A DNA stretch of 64,000 bases from Dillenia suffruticosa (Eukaryota; Streptophyta; Magnoliopsida; Dilleniales; Dilleniaceae), in contig JAVTVX010000031.1 in assembly GCA_033439265.1 (NCBI GenBank), positions 14,545,001 through 14,609,000 of the forward strand. The letters run 5' to 3'. The position numbers and the translations under genes were made by a program. The notes beneath the pieces are model-generated. The model worked only from the letters and a program-made list of their open reading frames with translations. It searched no databases and was not told where the DNA came from. Below, in pieces: positions 1-12,371 of this stretch (its first letter is position 1; each line of letters opens with the position of its first letter).

Positions 1-525
1 ACACCCGCGGGAGCAGGTGTGTGAGGTTCATGCACGCTGAGGTGCATGAACGAGGCTGGGCGGTCTAGGTCAACTTCGACCCGGATCCACGTCCGAACCG
101 CGTCCCAACCTGGGATGCGACCCAGGTGCGTGCTAGACACACTGCGCATCTAGCGCATGCAGCAGCTTGTTGCCGGTGTATGTATGTAGAATAAATTTAG
201 ATTATTTAATTTTTCACACCTCCGCATGCTCATACACGCAGAAAAAATCTAACACATGGCATTTATCATTTTTTTCTTTTCCTAGACATCATTGAAATTT
301 TCAGGAGAAGGGGGTGACCAGATTTCTTATCCCTTTCACACAGTGAATTTGAGGGAATCCCTTCAACAAAATCCCAATTTTCTTCATCTTTTCCTTCTTT
401 TATAGATTAACTAGAAATCATAGGGGTTGTTGCAGAATATATGTCTATATATGAACTGGGGTTCTGATGAGGATTTCATTGAACTTAAATCTTTATTATC
501 ATTATTGCATCTGGGTTTCTTATTC

Positions 526-581
<56 letters not shown>

Positions 582-2456
582 ACAAGGTTATGCTGTGAAA
601 ACATGATTAAGTCGATTATTATAAGAACATTAGTTTGGTTTGCTGGTTCAAAAAGTGACAGATTTCCATTTCCTCTGTAATGTCTCTAATACTTTGTGAT
701 CTTCCCATGTTGTGACGGACCAAACAAAACTGTCCCAAACTTGTAATACAAAAGTTATTAAATAGGCAAAATCAATGATATTTAATTATATTTGGGAAAA
801 TTGTGAATGAGTTTTATTGAGTTTTAGGAAAAACTCTCAAAGAAATTATATTTTTAATTATTTTTAGAAAAAAATTAATTTTTACTTATAAAATATTTTT
901 ATTATAAATTTTTTACTTTTTTTTAAAAAAGAATTATAAACAAAATAAGATAACATAAATACAAATAAGAGCAAATTCAACTCAGTTGAGGTTTTCAAAT
1001 ATGTGTGCGAAAGCTTATATTGCACCCAAGATATATATAGGGGTTGGAGAGAAACTTCATGAAATTACTATCTTCAACTTAAATATTAAGCATGCATGTG
1101 GAATTAAAACACATTGTGAGACGGTCCCTCTTCGCAAGAAAGAGCACACATAGAAGATTGATTGAGGGAGATATGGCTCCTGCCAATAAAAAAAGTTTTG
1201 ACTTTTTTTTTTTTTGGTACATAGAAAGACTTAAACTTGTAACCTTTAAAGAAAAGTGAGTTGATATTAATTGAGTTATAATTTATTGACAGAAAAGAAT
1301 TTTCAGGACACTTGCGTGCAAAAAGGAATTTTCGGGAAATAGAATATGTTTAATATCATGATTAGGGACAGATTATATCGATTTTTGGATCTCATGTTGT
1401 ACTTTTTTGACCAAGTAATTAGATAACCAAAGTTCAAATCCATAACTAACTAGCAAAGTATGAAGGCTAACATGAAAATTTGATGTTTAAAACTTGAAAT
1501 TTTATCTTATGCATCTACCAACAAGTCATTAAAAGCTATAGAACCATTTTTATCACTCATTCAATAGCCATCACAAGGATTTCTTGGAAGTGGTGGAAGG
1601 ATGACAATTTCAGCTCTAAGTTTAATTTTACTGTTTATCTGGTGAGTTTATTTGTGAAATTTCAATTATGATATTAAAATTATAAATAATTCATACTTCA
1701 TTTTCAAACTATTTTCGGATCATATGGGTACAACATATTAATGGTAAGACCCTCTTGACCAAAACAAGTTTACAAGTATATAGAGGTGGCGTTGGTGTAG
1801 CATCGAAATATATTTGTCATGTGTTGATATAAATAATTATACCCTTTAATTAGAAATGGTATGACAATAATGCAAAGTAAGGATTATTTTTCATACAATA
1901 ATTAAGATTTTTTTATCCTATTATAATTGTCTCAACCAAGTATTAATAGTATAATATTTACTTGAAATACCACAAATTTGACACTAAACAATTTTAATTA
2001 TTATTATTATTATTATTATTTTACATAAACATGTTCGAATTCAAGAACATCATATGAGAGGAGGAAAATGTTGCTCATTGAGCCATTATTAGCTAATTAT
2101 TTATTATTATTATTATTATTATTATTTTTTGATTTGCATCATCGGTATCCGAATTCTATTCGACTAATCTAGTTCAAATATTATGGAGTTCATTTTAAAA
2201 ATTGAAATTCTCAGATCATTTTTCACTATTTCCAAAACTCATACTTAAAATCTTTAACTAAGAAAGCAGAATAATCAATCACTCAAACAAAAAAGAACAT
2301 TCTAAACATTGATGTAAACATGGGCTGAGCAATTACGTCGCCCGACACGCCTAACTACCCTTTTGGATGATTTTGGGCCACCTGTTCTAGACACCAACCT
2401 TGTCAATGACAAGGTTTACAAATAGTTTTTTTTAAGTAGATTATTTGTTACTATTT
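1..2456. repeat. Left part of segmental duplicon A (TOM1 upstream flank)
   Basis: This stretch matches 19803-22080 along almost its whole length with small indels, for example the shared GGAGCAGGTG...GTGAGGTTC block near the start and the shared stretch ending in a diverged GACACCAACCTTGTC motif. It is the 5' flank of a truncated TOM1 copy whose remainder resumes after a 5.3 kb insertion. The left limit lies outside the window. I see no gene here. The block starting with the GC-rich first 170 bases looks repeat-derived, but I cannot assign a family. Confidence 0.85.
531..577. repeat. (GA)n microsatellite, long allele
   Basis: About 23 GA units. The matching site in the second duplicon (about 20366-20391) has roughly half as many units, so the tract changed length after the duplication. 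Confidence 0.95.
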
Positions 2457-5400
2457 TGTAACTCCGAAAAAAAAAAAAAAAAAAAGAGTGAGGAGGTGTT
2501 GCGTTTTAGAGTAAAACGCATAGGACTTTAAGCCCTAATTCTCTCTCTCTCTCTTCGTCTCTCTCTTTCTCTCGCTCTCCGTCCCTTCCTCTCCCGCAGC
2601 CGCGCCCGATCACCGCCGCCTGCACCGCCGCTCGCCACTATCGTCATTGCACCCGGCCGCCGCTGCTCCTTCCTTCCAGTGAGCGCGCCATAGCCACCTC
2701 GCTTTCTTCCCGTGAGTGCTGCCCCACCGCGAGCGCAACTGTAGCTCCTCCGCCGCAGCGCGATCCTCCCCGCACGAGCCCAGCACGCGGTCGTCCGTGA
2801 GCGGCGCCTTCCTCCTCTGCACGAGCGCAAGCGCCCCTGCGCGATCCCTGCATGAGCTCTAGCGCGCGACCCACTGTGTGAGCGCGCCCCAACACGAGCG
2901 TGAGCGTGCGTGCCTCACAGCGCGCAATCCAGCTCACGAGCGGAGCACTAGCTCGTGAGTGCTCCAGCCCACGAGCGCCCTGGCTCGCAAGCGCGAGCCC
3001 TAGCCCGTGAGAGCCCGCAGGCCGCGAAGCCCACTACTGACCCACGAGCCCACTGCGGACCGCGAAGTCCATTGCAGCCAGCAAGTCGGGCTGCGAGCCC
3101 ACGAGCCCACCAGCGGGCCAACCCGCCAACCCACCAGCCCGCAGGCCCACGAGCCTGCGACAGCCCGCGAGTCCATGATCGGTTTTCCCCTTAAAGAGCT
3201 CACCTGCATCTTCACTGCAAGTAACGACTATGATTTGGTTGAATTTTTAAGATTTGGTGTTAGAAATTTAGTTGTTACTAATCGTTCAAATTTGAAAATA
3301 TTATAAGTTTTAGACTAATCCGACGGGCGAATGATAGCTAAATCTGAAATCCAAGAAATTCTAGGTGAGAGAAACGCATTCACTTCAAAATTTGAATAAA
3401 TTTTGTTGATTTTATATTAAATATAAAATCGGAAGATATATATCTATTCAGAAATGTGTTAAATTCGAGAAAAATTAAAGAAAATGAGAAATATTGGAAA
3501 TTTGATCATTGGCAAGCCAAATTATTCGAAATTTAATGAAACGAGAATTTAGATATGATTGTATAAATTAAGGTTATATTAAATTGGAAAGAAAAGTTGA
3601 AAATCTCTTATTAGGGTTTTATTTGATATAAAATTTGATAATTTGATTAGATTTATCTTTTGGGAAACTCGAAAAGTTAATTGGATTGATTTGAAAAATA
3701 AAGAGTGACCACCCTCCCTAAATAGGTGAGTGAGACTCTAATCTTTTATATAAAATAGTAAAACGTGTTTTTTGTCGTGTTTTAGATAAAACATGCTTTT
3801 GATATGCATTGATTTGACGTATGACATTAAAGTTCAAATCTGTTTGATGATTATTGGAGTGTCTTAAATTATGTTTACGTTAACTATGCATTTATGGTTT
3901 GAAATGAAACAAAAAATGTGCCATTACTTGAAAATTGAAAATTTCCTTTTCTACCGTTACATTGATATGCTATTTTGAAATGATTTGATGAAACGTATTG
4001 GTACGCAGATTTGAAATGCTTTGATGAACTATGTGGGTTGGATGCTCACTAGTTATGCAATAATATGATTTACTTGTGGGACGTTGTGCTCTGGGACGTT
4101 GTGCCCTTGTGATACTATGATGATGACATTGATGATTCCGTAACTACGAAGAGCGTTTGTAGAGACACGGGTTGCCCGGATACGCTTCTGCAGGAGGTAT
4201 CCGCAAATGTCATTGATTTTAAAGGTTATAGGTGAGGCCGGTTGAACCCACGTAGGGGGAGGACATGTGTGACGCCACCGTCTACCACCGGACGGGGTCC
4301 TATACACGATGATGAGTTAGCTCTGTAATACCCAATTAAAAAAAAAAAAAAAAAAAAATTAGGGCTTAAAGCCCAATTTTCTCCTCTCTCTCTCCCTCTC
4401 TCTCTTTCCCCCTCTCTTCTCTCTCTCTCCCTCTCTTCTCTCTCTTTTTCTTCTCTCTTCTCCCAATCCCCCGCCGCCGCACCTCTCTCTCCCGCTGCCG
4501 TCCTCCGCCGAGCGCGATCGCTGCACCACCGCGATCGCTGCACCACCGCTAGCGCTGCACCACAGTGAGCGCACCAGCGTGCGCTGCACCACAGCGAGCG
4601 CACCAGCGTGCGCGACAGCGCCAGAGTGCACGGCAGCGCAAGCCCTGCGCGAGCTCAGCACGCGAACCCAGCCTGCGCGTGAGTTAAGCGCGAGCAGCGC
4701 GCGAGCCAGCGCGAGCAGCGCGCGAGCCAGCACGAGCAGCGAGCGACCTGCAGGCCTCTGCACGAGCCCCTGCGCACCTCCAGCACGAGCGCAAGCGCTC
4801 CAGCGTGCGACCCACTGCGCGAGTGCTCGATCCAGCTCGCGAGCGCGACCCTAGTCACTGCGGCCCAGTCCAGCACGCGGCCTAGTCCGGCCCGCAGGCC
4901 CACCAGGCCCGCCAGCCTATCAGCCCACGGCCCGCGACGGCCCGTGACAGTCCGTGAGCCTATGCGAAGGTAAATGACTCTAAGTTTCGATTTTCGCACT
5001 TGGGTTTCGAAATTCTTTAGTATTGGACTTAAATTGTTCGCAATTGTTTCAAATTTGGAAACATTCAGGTTTTACACCAAACCAATGGGCGAACGAAAGC
5101 TAAATTCGAGATCCGAAGAATCCTAGGTGAGAGAAATGAAATCTCTTCAACCCTTGAATAAACTTTGTCAAATTAGGTAGCATTAGTTGATTTGTTTATA
5201 AATTGAGGAATTTAGGGTTCGTACGAAATTAAGAAAAACGATAAACCCTGAAATAGTCAGAAATTGATGAAAATCGTGATGACTTGATTAGGTTGGCTTT
5301 CTTGGTGACTCGATTGAGGGGCGCCTTGTTTTGCGTATTTTGGTGTCATTGGGGAGTGCGCTACCTTCCCCAAAACTGTGAGTGGGATTTATTTCAATGC

Positions 5401-7751
5401 TTTTGTTTAATATGTAAATCCTGTTTTACAACATTTTGATAATGAGCATGATTTGTCGTATGTTGGAAATGTTTTGACTGGTTTTAAAATTGACTTTTGT
5501 GAACCGTTGGAGTGTCCAAAAACTGTATTGAATTATGAAATTATGCATCCATGTGGTTGAAATGTATAATGTGCCATTTTATGCTATATGTTGCATTGGT
5601 TTATGAACCTGATTTCGGCACATTTTGATATGATATTGGTTTTGGCCTTGAGAGCTTTGATATGTATTGTTCCGTAGCTACGAAGGACACCGTGAGAGGC
5701 GCTTTGGTGGCGTCCGGATATGCCTAGGCCTGGGGTATCCCACGAGTTGTCGTGATTTGATTATCTACACGGTACTAGCCAGGTTGAACCCGAAAGGGGG
5801 AGGATTTGGATTTGGATTGGATATCCTCTCCAAGTCTAGCACCTGGACGAGGTTCGTCGCCAACGCTGGGGTAGAGAGCACTTTAAAGAAATTTGCATAT
5901 AACACCCCCGGTGCGCCTGTCATAGGTCGCGGTAGACCTCTGCCAGGACATTTTTGGCTGGCAGCTCTATGATTTTAATGACAGTGCTTTGGATGCATAT
6001 TTGACTTGAAAATGCGTGAAATGATATATTGTTGAAATAAAGAGCATGATGATTTGAAATATGATTTATATACTTATGTTTTGACACTCCAGTTTCACAC
6101 TCTATATTTGACGATTGCATTGACCCACTCACTCACTGAGTATTCTTTCCCGAGTACTCACCCCTCATTTCCCTTTTGTTTCAGAGATAGTATTTGACAA
6201 GGAGTGTCGCTTTTAGGACGCTCAGTTTCTTTGGGAGATCAGGCCTGGACTTGAGGAATTATTATATATTTCCGCTGCAATTTGTATTGGTGATGTATTT
6301 GTATTCTGAGGTCTATAGATGACCATTTTTATAATTCTGGGATGACTGTATAAATATGGACATTTAAATTGTGGAACTCTCATGTCACTGCATGACATTG
6401 CATTGAGGCATTTCTTTTTCGTTGCGTCTGTATTTGGGAATGTGTCATGTCTTAGAATTGTCCTCTAGGATCGCTCGGTGCCTCCTCTAAATCACAGGAG
6501 GGGCGACTGGCGGCTGTCCATGCCTTTGACGGGGGCATGGCAGTAGAGGTCTGTGGTTAGGACTGTGGAGAATTGTTTGTTAGCCTTGCGTTGCCCTGGA
6601 TTGTGCAGTATGATGATCTGATTTGTTGTTGAGGATAATATATGCATTTTGAGGCCGGGATGGCCCCTTTTGGACAGGTAACAGGTTTATTTTAATATGG
6701 GAGACCTCCGATATATGGGGAGGTTCTGTCCGATTTTCTGTAAAAATACAGCCGGCATCCAGGGTAACGGGCGGCTGCTCACGATCCCGGGTCGGGGCGT
6801 GACAAGCTCCAACGAACTCATGGCCAACGTCGAGGTAGAGAGTGATTTTAAAGTCTATGCATAATAAAATCCCCGATGCGCTTGTTCTTGGTCATGATTG
6901 ACCTTTGTCAGAATTATCTTTGACTTGCTCTACTATTATTTAATTTTTAAATGGATGCATACATGCTAATATCATGTGATTGATTTAAATGATTTCAAAT
7001 TGCTAAACATATTATGTTTTGTTGCGAAGTGTAAATTTTTGTTTCAAATGATATTATTTGACACTCCAATGGTTCACCCACACTATTTATACTTCATATT
7101 ATCCCCCTCACTTATTGAGTATCTTCCTATGATACTCACCCATCTCTTTTCCCTCAAACAGGATTATTATTGTATTGGAGCAACGTTTCAGATTTTAGAG
7201 ATTTTGGTAGATTTGAGTAATTCACGACGATGAGATTTAAGTTTAAATTTGAAAGATGAATTTCGTAATTTATTTTCAACCCTGCGAGGTTTTAACATTG
7301 AGTTCCGTAGTTGGCTATGTATTTATTTTGGGATGACTGTATAATTTATATATATTTAGTTGTGAAACTCTCATATTTCATTTGCATTGAGACGATTGTA
7401 CGTATTTGAATGTTATTTGGGAAAATTATTGTATATAAGATAAAAGTTAGGTCCGCTCGATATTGCGGCTGTTCATCCTCTAGTTGGGCATAACAATAGA
7501 GGTCTGTTGCTAGAATTGTTAGAAACTTTATAGTTTTGCGTTATTCTGGATGTAGGCTATAGTATTTGTTGATTTTGGAGAGATCGGGTTGACCATTTGT
7601 TTATTTTACAGGATGAATGTGATATACATGTGAAATTGTACATAGAAAACCCCCGATTTATGGAGAGATTTTATCCGATTTTTCATAAAAAATATAGGCG
7701 GCATCTAGGGGTAACGGGCGGCTGTTCACGATCCCAGTTCGGGGCGTGACA
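2457..7751. mobile_element. Solo LTR (long-LTR retrotransposon), interrupted by a nested solo LTR
   Basis: A fossil LTR, about 2.8 kb once the nested insert and its target repeat are discounted. It begins TGTAACTCC, ends GGGGCGTGACA, and is flanked by the perfect 5-bp target duplication TATTT (2452-2456 and 7752-7756). No internal gag-pol region is present, so it is a solo LTR left by recombination. It contains a C/T-rich tract, a GC-rich GCGAGC-type low-complexity stretch (about 2580-3180) and a distal AT-rich part. It is absent from the corresponding site in duplicon B. It is related along its length to 56336-59034 and more distantly to 4324-6804. A Ty3/Gypsy origin is plausible for the terminal sequence but is not proven without an internal region. 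Transcriptional orientation is unresolved. Confidence 0.92.
4324..6804. mobile_element. Nested solo LTR inside the 2457-7751 LTR
   Basis: A 2.48 kb LTR starting TGTAATACCC and ending GGGGCGTGACA, flanked by the perfect 5-bp target duplication AGCTC (4319-4323 and 6805-6809). The related LTR at 56336-59034 runs through the equivalent point without interruption (GAGTTAG then the CGAACTCATGGCC block), which independently confirms the insertion. No internal coding region is present. It belongs to the same superfamily as its host LTR but is clearly a different subfamily. A possible TATA motif (TATAAATA near 6351) may belong to the LTR promoter. Confidence 0.92.
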
Positions 7752-7756
7752 TATTT

Positions 7757-8842
7757 GATATTTGGCTTTTATCGATTAATTCGGTTTGAATACTATAAAA
7801 TTCTCTATAAAAGAATTAATTTTCTCAAATCCTATTTTTTCTATTTTCATCACTCGAATTCAAAATTTATGATTAATACAATATAACCCTACTAACCACC
7901 GAAGGGGTTTTACAAATTTGTATAATACTGAATTTTGCTCTATATATATTTCCCTTTTTTAGCAAAATTAAGAATAAAGACTTAAGCCTAAATATACCTA
8001 ATTTGCTTACATTCAAAACTATTACATTAGACTATATACTAAATTTGGAAATAATAAAATCTAAGAATTTCAAGCATAAATAAAAGAAAATGTAAGCTCA
8101 GGTTAAACTGATAGTGAAAATTTGTTTTTGTTTTTGGCCCAACTCTATCATGATATTTCTCAAGTGAGATTAATGTATTTAAAATGTTATAATTAAACTA
8201 AATTGATTTATATAAAAATTACAAATATATGATATTTTTATAATATTTTAGACAAAAAATTATTATAAACAAAATAAAAATGAGTTAAACAAATTGAGTT
8301 CAGGCAGGAGAGCCTGTACGGGAAACTATTTTGAAATCAAAAACGGATAACTATCATCTGCAGTTTCCAAGTCCAACAACCCAAATTCTCACACCTCAAC
8401 TTTCGCCCGTCAAACTCTTACCGTGGAAGCTTAGGTGAGAGAAAGAGAGAGAGTGAAACACCCGCCTCTCAGAAGACCGTCTGGTGAGGACTGATTTCTT
8501 GCTATCAAATCTCTCCTCTCGCTCTCTCTCTCTCAAATCAAAATATAACACCCTCTCTTTCAAAAGCCAGCTCAGCTCAGTCACGTATCAGAGTCTCAAA
8601 CTCTCTCTTTCTCTCTGGATTTTGACTTTGTTTATTTGCAGAGCTTGCTACTGTAGGAGAAGCTAAGGTCTGGGAAAACGACGAGAATGCCATTGAACGT
8701 CACCTCGACTACGTCAATGGAAATTACTTCTCTAATTTCAGATTGGTGGAAAAAGATCAATGAATCCTCTACTTGGCAAGATGGCATTCTACTTTCTCTG
8801 TGCTGCTTACGGGCTTGTCTCCTCCGTTGCTCTGGTTTGTTC

Positions 8843-8885
<43 letters not shown>

Positions 8886-9024
8886 GTCTATACATTTGGA
8901 GATGTTTACATTTTGGAAGTGGAATTTGGGTGCAGATTCAATTGATAAGGATTGAATTGAGAGTTCCAGAACATGGATGGACGACGCAGAAGGTTTTTCA
9001 TTTGATGAATTTTATAGTGAATGG
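7757..9024. repeat. Right part of segmental duplicon A, ending at a breakpoint
   Basis: This resumes the match to duplicon B (22110-23202) after the LTR insertion. It includes the TOM1 5' leader with its C/T-rich tracts. About 180 bases (roughly 8120-8300) are present here and absent from copy B. Similarity stops abruptly at 9024, inside TOM1 exon 2. The following sequence (GGCTTCCGCTTTCGAG...) is unrelated to the gene. Confidence 0.88.
8678..9024 (+). pseudogene. Truncated TOM1 copy (exon 1 and part of exon 2)
   Basis: Exon 1 (8678-8834) and the first 89 bases of exon 2 (8936-9024) match the intact TOM1 gene at 22868. The intervening intron is also conserved and carries an expanded (TC)n tract. 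The start codon of the intact copy is ACG here (8678-8680). The GGCATCTTCTAC stretch of the intact copy reads GGCATTCTAC, a 2-nt deletion that shifts the frame. The gene then ends at the duplication breakpoint. Exons 3-10 are missing. It therefore cannot encode a TOM1 protein. A downstream ATG (8687) could open only a short frame. The 5' leader is still well preserved, so transcription from the copied promoter is possible. Confidence 0.93.
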
Positions 9025-9186
9025 GGCTTCCGCTTTCGAGAGTGGATCCATAAAATCGTGTCGATAATGAGATTATAAAAATATTTAGAATGTAGATTGG
9101 TATTCTAACAAGTATAAATGCATGCTATTCCTGATCCATATGGCACACAATGCAAACATAACAAGGTAAAAGCTTTTTATGCCCTG

Positions 9187-9468
9187 TTAGTCAACAGATC
9201 GGTACTCATGTGACCAATTAAAAGTCTTGATCATCGAGGGAACAGTAACATTCCATATGAGTTTAGCAACACAAAAAGGAAGATTGTTAGATTTTGTGAT
9301 CAGATAATCTAATAGAACTATGGGGAAATCTAACATGCTGAAACCCATATATGGGGACCAGAAGATATCAGAAATATGGCCAAGAGTCCATAAGGAAAGC
9401 TCCACTTCCTTTCTTTTATTGAGATTCCTGACGCGCGTAGTAGGTGTTCCATGAAAGAACAAGATCAC
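9187..9468 (-). pseudogene. LINE-type zinc-binding reverse-transcriptase (zf-RVT-like) remnant
   Basis: A 93-codon open stretch contains a LITKSNN...AKLIWNVTVPSMIKTFNWS segment. This resembles the conserved 'fxLW...P.KvktFxW' core of the plant zf-RVT domain found at the C-terminus of L1-type LINE proteins. The zinc-binding Cys/His cluster that normally follows cannot be found. The assignment rests on one short motif, so it is tentative. No other LINE parts are visible nearby. Confidence 0.45.
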
Positions 9469-9818
9469 TATACTATCTAAAAAGAGAAATCCTGCTTCAA
9501 TGTCCTCAATATCCTCGAAGAAAAAAAAAAATAGAAAGAAAGAAAGAAAGAAATTTTTTAACCTACCCTATACTCCTTTTTTTTTTTCCTTGATTGTGAA
9601 TGTTACTTCCTTTTGATAATCTTTTGACTAACTTTGTTTTCTTTTCTTTTTCCCCCCTTGGTTCTTTTGATTCTTGTTAGACATCACCCATTTAAACAAG
9701 AGTTTCTTTCTCTTTTCTTTTGTTTTTATTATTATTTTTTTAATTTTTTAGTGTTTTAAGTTTAGATTTTGTCTACAAAGATTTTAAGATTTACAAAAAA
9801 AAAATAAATATTTACAAT

Positions 9819-9848
9819 TAATTATTATTATTATTATTGTTGTTATTA

Positions 9849-9921
<73 letters not shown>
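9819..9921. repeat. (ATT)n microsatellite
   Basis: About 100 bases of ATT units with a few GTT interruptions. Confidence 0.95.
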
Positions 9922-9922
<1 letters not shown>

Positions 9923-9971
9923 AATAAAACAATATAATTATTTAGAAATAAAGTTCAGATATTAGCTTGTG

Positions 9972-10145
9972 GTAGAATTCTGAATTGCTTAGGACTCTAT
10001 TCCTCCCAACCCTATAAATACCTCCCAACCCTGTAAAGTGATGATCCCACAATTATTTCACATAGAGAGAAAAAGGCATCCGCCAAGAAGGAGGGAGGGT
10101 TAGTACTCTTGATTCGACTCGAGATTACTTTATTGCATGTGTTCC
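9972..10145 (+). promoter_or_regulatory. Promoter/leader-like module, copy 1
   Basis: The module has GAATTCTGAATT, then CCTCCCAACCCTATAAATACC (TATA box near 10011), then AGAGAGAAAAAGGCATC, a purine-rich AAGAAGG and a TACTCTTGATTCGACTC element. The same order recurs from 10385. Its shape suggests a core promoter with 5' leader, from a lost gene or an LTR. No open reading frame follows. Confidence 0.5.
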
Positions 10146-10384
10146 TTTCTGGGTGCCTTGATGTCTTCATTAGGATATTTTACTTCACTGTTATCTTGCA
10201 ACGTGTAGTAGCGTAGCATGCTTTATTTTATTTTATTTGTTTGAGTTTCCTTGCATTAATACCGTTGATCAACTGCTGATTCCAAGTTCTTTATTCCTAT
10301 CTTCCTTCCTCTTTGATTCAGATTAAAATCATCATTAGATCGGAAAAAAAAAAAAGAAAGAAAGAAAAATTATTTTACTTGTAA

Positions 10385-10640
10385 TAGAATTCTGAATTAT
10401 TTAAAACTCTAATCCTCCCAACCCTATAAATACCCCTATTTCCCACGGAGAGAGAAAAAAATATCAGCTAAGAAGGTAAACCCAATTCTTTCCCTCGTTT
10501 TTTTTTTCTTTTAGGTTAGATTGGTGTTTTTTCCATTTTATTTTTGCAAGTGTTGCTTATCTTGAAAACACGAAGGAAGCATCTTTGTTTGCAAGAGTAC
10601 TGTTGATTCCACTCAAGATTACTTTCTTTCATGTACGCTT
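10385..10640 (+). promoter_or_regulatory. Promoter/leader-like module, copy 2
   Basis: A diverged second copy of 9972-10145, with GAATTCTGAATTATTT, CCCTATAAATACCCC, AGAGAGAAAAAAATATCAGC, AAGAAGG and, further on, GAGTACTGTTGATTCCACTC. The distance between the last two blocks is longer than in copy 1, so the sequence between them has changed. No gene is recognisable downstream until 11260. Confidence 0.5.
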
Positions 10641-11211
10641 CATTATTTTTAACCCATCACCATTAAAGAATGGTCAAAGTCTGCATTAAGAGATTCTTTT
10701 TTTTTTTTTTTAATTTCAAATAATATAATAAATTTAAAATTTAGATAAGAAAATACACAAGTTTTTTTTTTTTGGCTAATTGTAAAAGGTGTTCTAAATA
10801 TTAAATTAATTAAATTAATCATCTCTCATTTGGGCCGGTTGCCATATTATGGGCTATAATAAATTGTAGGATAAACCATCAGCAGCAGCACCATCATAAT
10901 ACAAAAATAAAATAATATTATAAATATAGATAAAATAGACTACACGCTTGGGTAAAATTCCTTTTAGCATTATCTCTTAGCACAAGTTAAAAAAGTGCCT
11001 ATAAAAATTTTAAATGTAAAAATAAATAAATCATGCTCTACTTTACACTCAATAAATTGAATAATAGTTCTAATAGAATTATAATTACTCCGTAATAAAC
11101 AATTTTAAAATTCTTTAGGAATTATATCACAAGTAAAACAAAATTCTGTTCTGAACACTTATGAAATCAAGTCCCTTAAACTATTGCTATTTTTCAGATC
11201 TAAAGCAACTG

Positions 11212-11213
<2 letters not shown>

Positions 11214-11257
<44 letters not shown>
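11214..11257. repeat. (GA)n tract immediately upstream of the 11260 start codon
   Basis: About 22 GA units ending three bases before the ATG, so the tract lies in the presumed 5' leader. Three other (GA)n or (TC)n tracts in the window also sit in gene 5' leaders or upstream regions. Confidence 0.9.
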
Positions 11258-11259
<2 letters not shown>

Positions 11260-11261
<2 letters not shown>

Positions 11262-11942
11262 GAAGTTTCTGAGTTGCATTTCTTGTTCATGTGGTGCTGT
11301 CAAAGAACCGGAGCCTTCGGAGCCTCCGGTTCTCAATCTTGAAAGAGATGCCTTGAAGCGGAGTGAGACTCGGTGGCCCAGTGAAGTGAATCGCCAAAAG
11401 AGGAAGTGGCGGCCTTCTCTTGCCACCATTCCTGAGGATGAGGTTCTTGCTAACTCCAATCATGGAGTTAATACTTTGGCTCATGGGGTTGACACTCTGA
11501 TTGTCAACAATGAGAAAAAACATAGGTAAAATTTGATATTTTCCAAAATATGTTATAAATTTAAAATAGTAGCAAAAATCATTATATTTCACTTTCTTTC
11601 TTTTTTTTTTAATTTTTGGGAAGGGTGAATCATCAAAAGAAGAAGTGGTGGCCTTCTCTTGCCACCATTCCTAAGGATGATGTTGTTGGTGACTCCTATC
11701 ATGGGGCTGTCAACAATGAGGAAGAACATAGGTAAACTTTGACATTCTTGACTATTAAGAATTTAAAATATTTTAGTTATTTTGTGTGATCATGCGGTGC
11801 AAAAGCTTGTCCTTGGACTTGCTTTTCAATGCTAATTGTTTTATTTGTGTGATTTATATGTTATTAAGCGTATAATAAATTTGGCAGGGTGAGGAGATCC
11901 TCTATAGGGTTTGTGGACGTTCCATACTTTGCATACATATAG
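11260..11942 (+). CDS. Small three-exon protein with a duplicated middle exon, unknown function
   Basis: Proposed exons are 11260-11525, 11624-11731 and 11888-11942, all joined in the same phase at AG|GTAA donors and AG|GGTGA acceptors, giving 142 residues. The protein starts MKFLSCISCSCG, is proline- and charge-rich, and contains RKWRPSLATIPEDEV. Exon 2 (exactly 36 codons) repeats the end of exon 1: VNHQKKKWWPSLATIPKDDV. Exon 3 encodes a short C-terminal tail, VRRSSIGFVDVPYFAYI. The Cys-rich N-terminus, KW(R/W)PSL.xI core and hydrophobic tail recall small plant proteins annotated as syringolide-induced 14-1-1-like. That resemblance is from memory and weak. The start follows a (GA)n tract (about 11214-11257). 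Skipping exon 2 would keep the frame. The function is unknown, and it could be a decaying gene. Confidence 0.6.
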
Positions 11943-12371
11943 TCACTTCTCTTCCTATGGTAAGACAAGGTTAGTCCTTACTTTTTACCTCATACTATTT
12001 ACTCAAACAAAACAAATAGTAGTAGTAGTAGTAATAATAACAATAATAACAATAATAATAATAATTTACAATCTACCATCGACATTTAGTAGCTTTTATT
12101 TCAAAATATGGTCTAAATTTTTTTTTTCTTTTCCTAATTAGTTAAATCGTGTTTAGGGACCTTTTAAGAAAAAATTCCTGTCTTGGTTAGAGTTTTCCTG
12201 CAATAATGTTTATTTCATAGCTATTAATTTATTTAGTTATTTACATATATTTATACATTTATATATTTTATATTATATGTATATTAAAATGACTTTCTTT
12301 GGTATTTTTTACATTTATTGAGTAGGTCTTGTTTCACCCATTTAAGTAACTTTTTACCGTAGATTAAAAGT

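Noticed and set aside
2528-3306. Several overlapping open frames on both strands in the GC-rich part of the LTR
   Set aside because: They follow from GC-rich low-complexity repetition. All frames are open at once, with no domain, and the related LTRs do not keep them.
4226-4999. Arg/Ala-rich open frames
   Set aside because: Same compositional artefact, inside the nested solo LTR.
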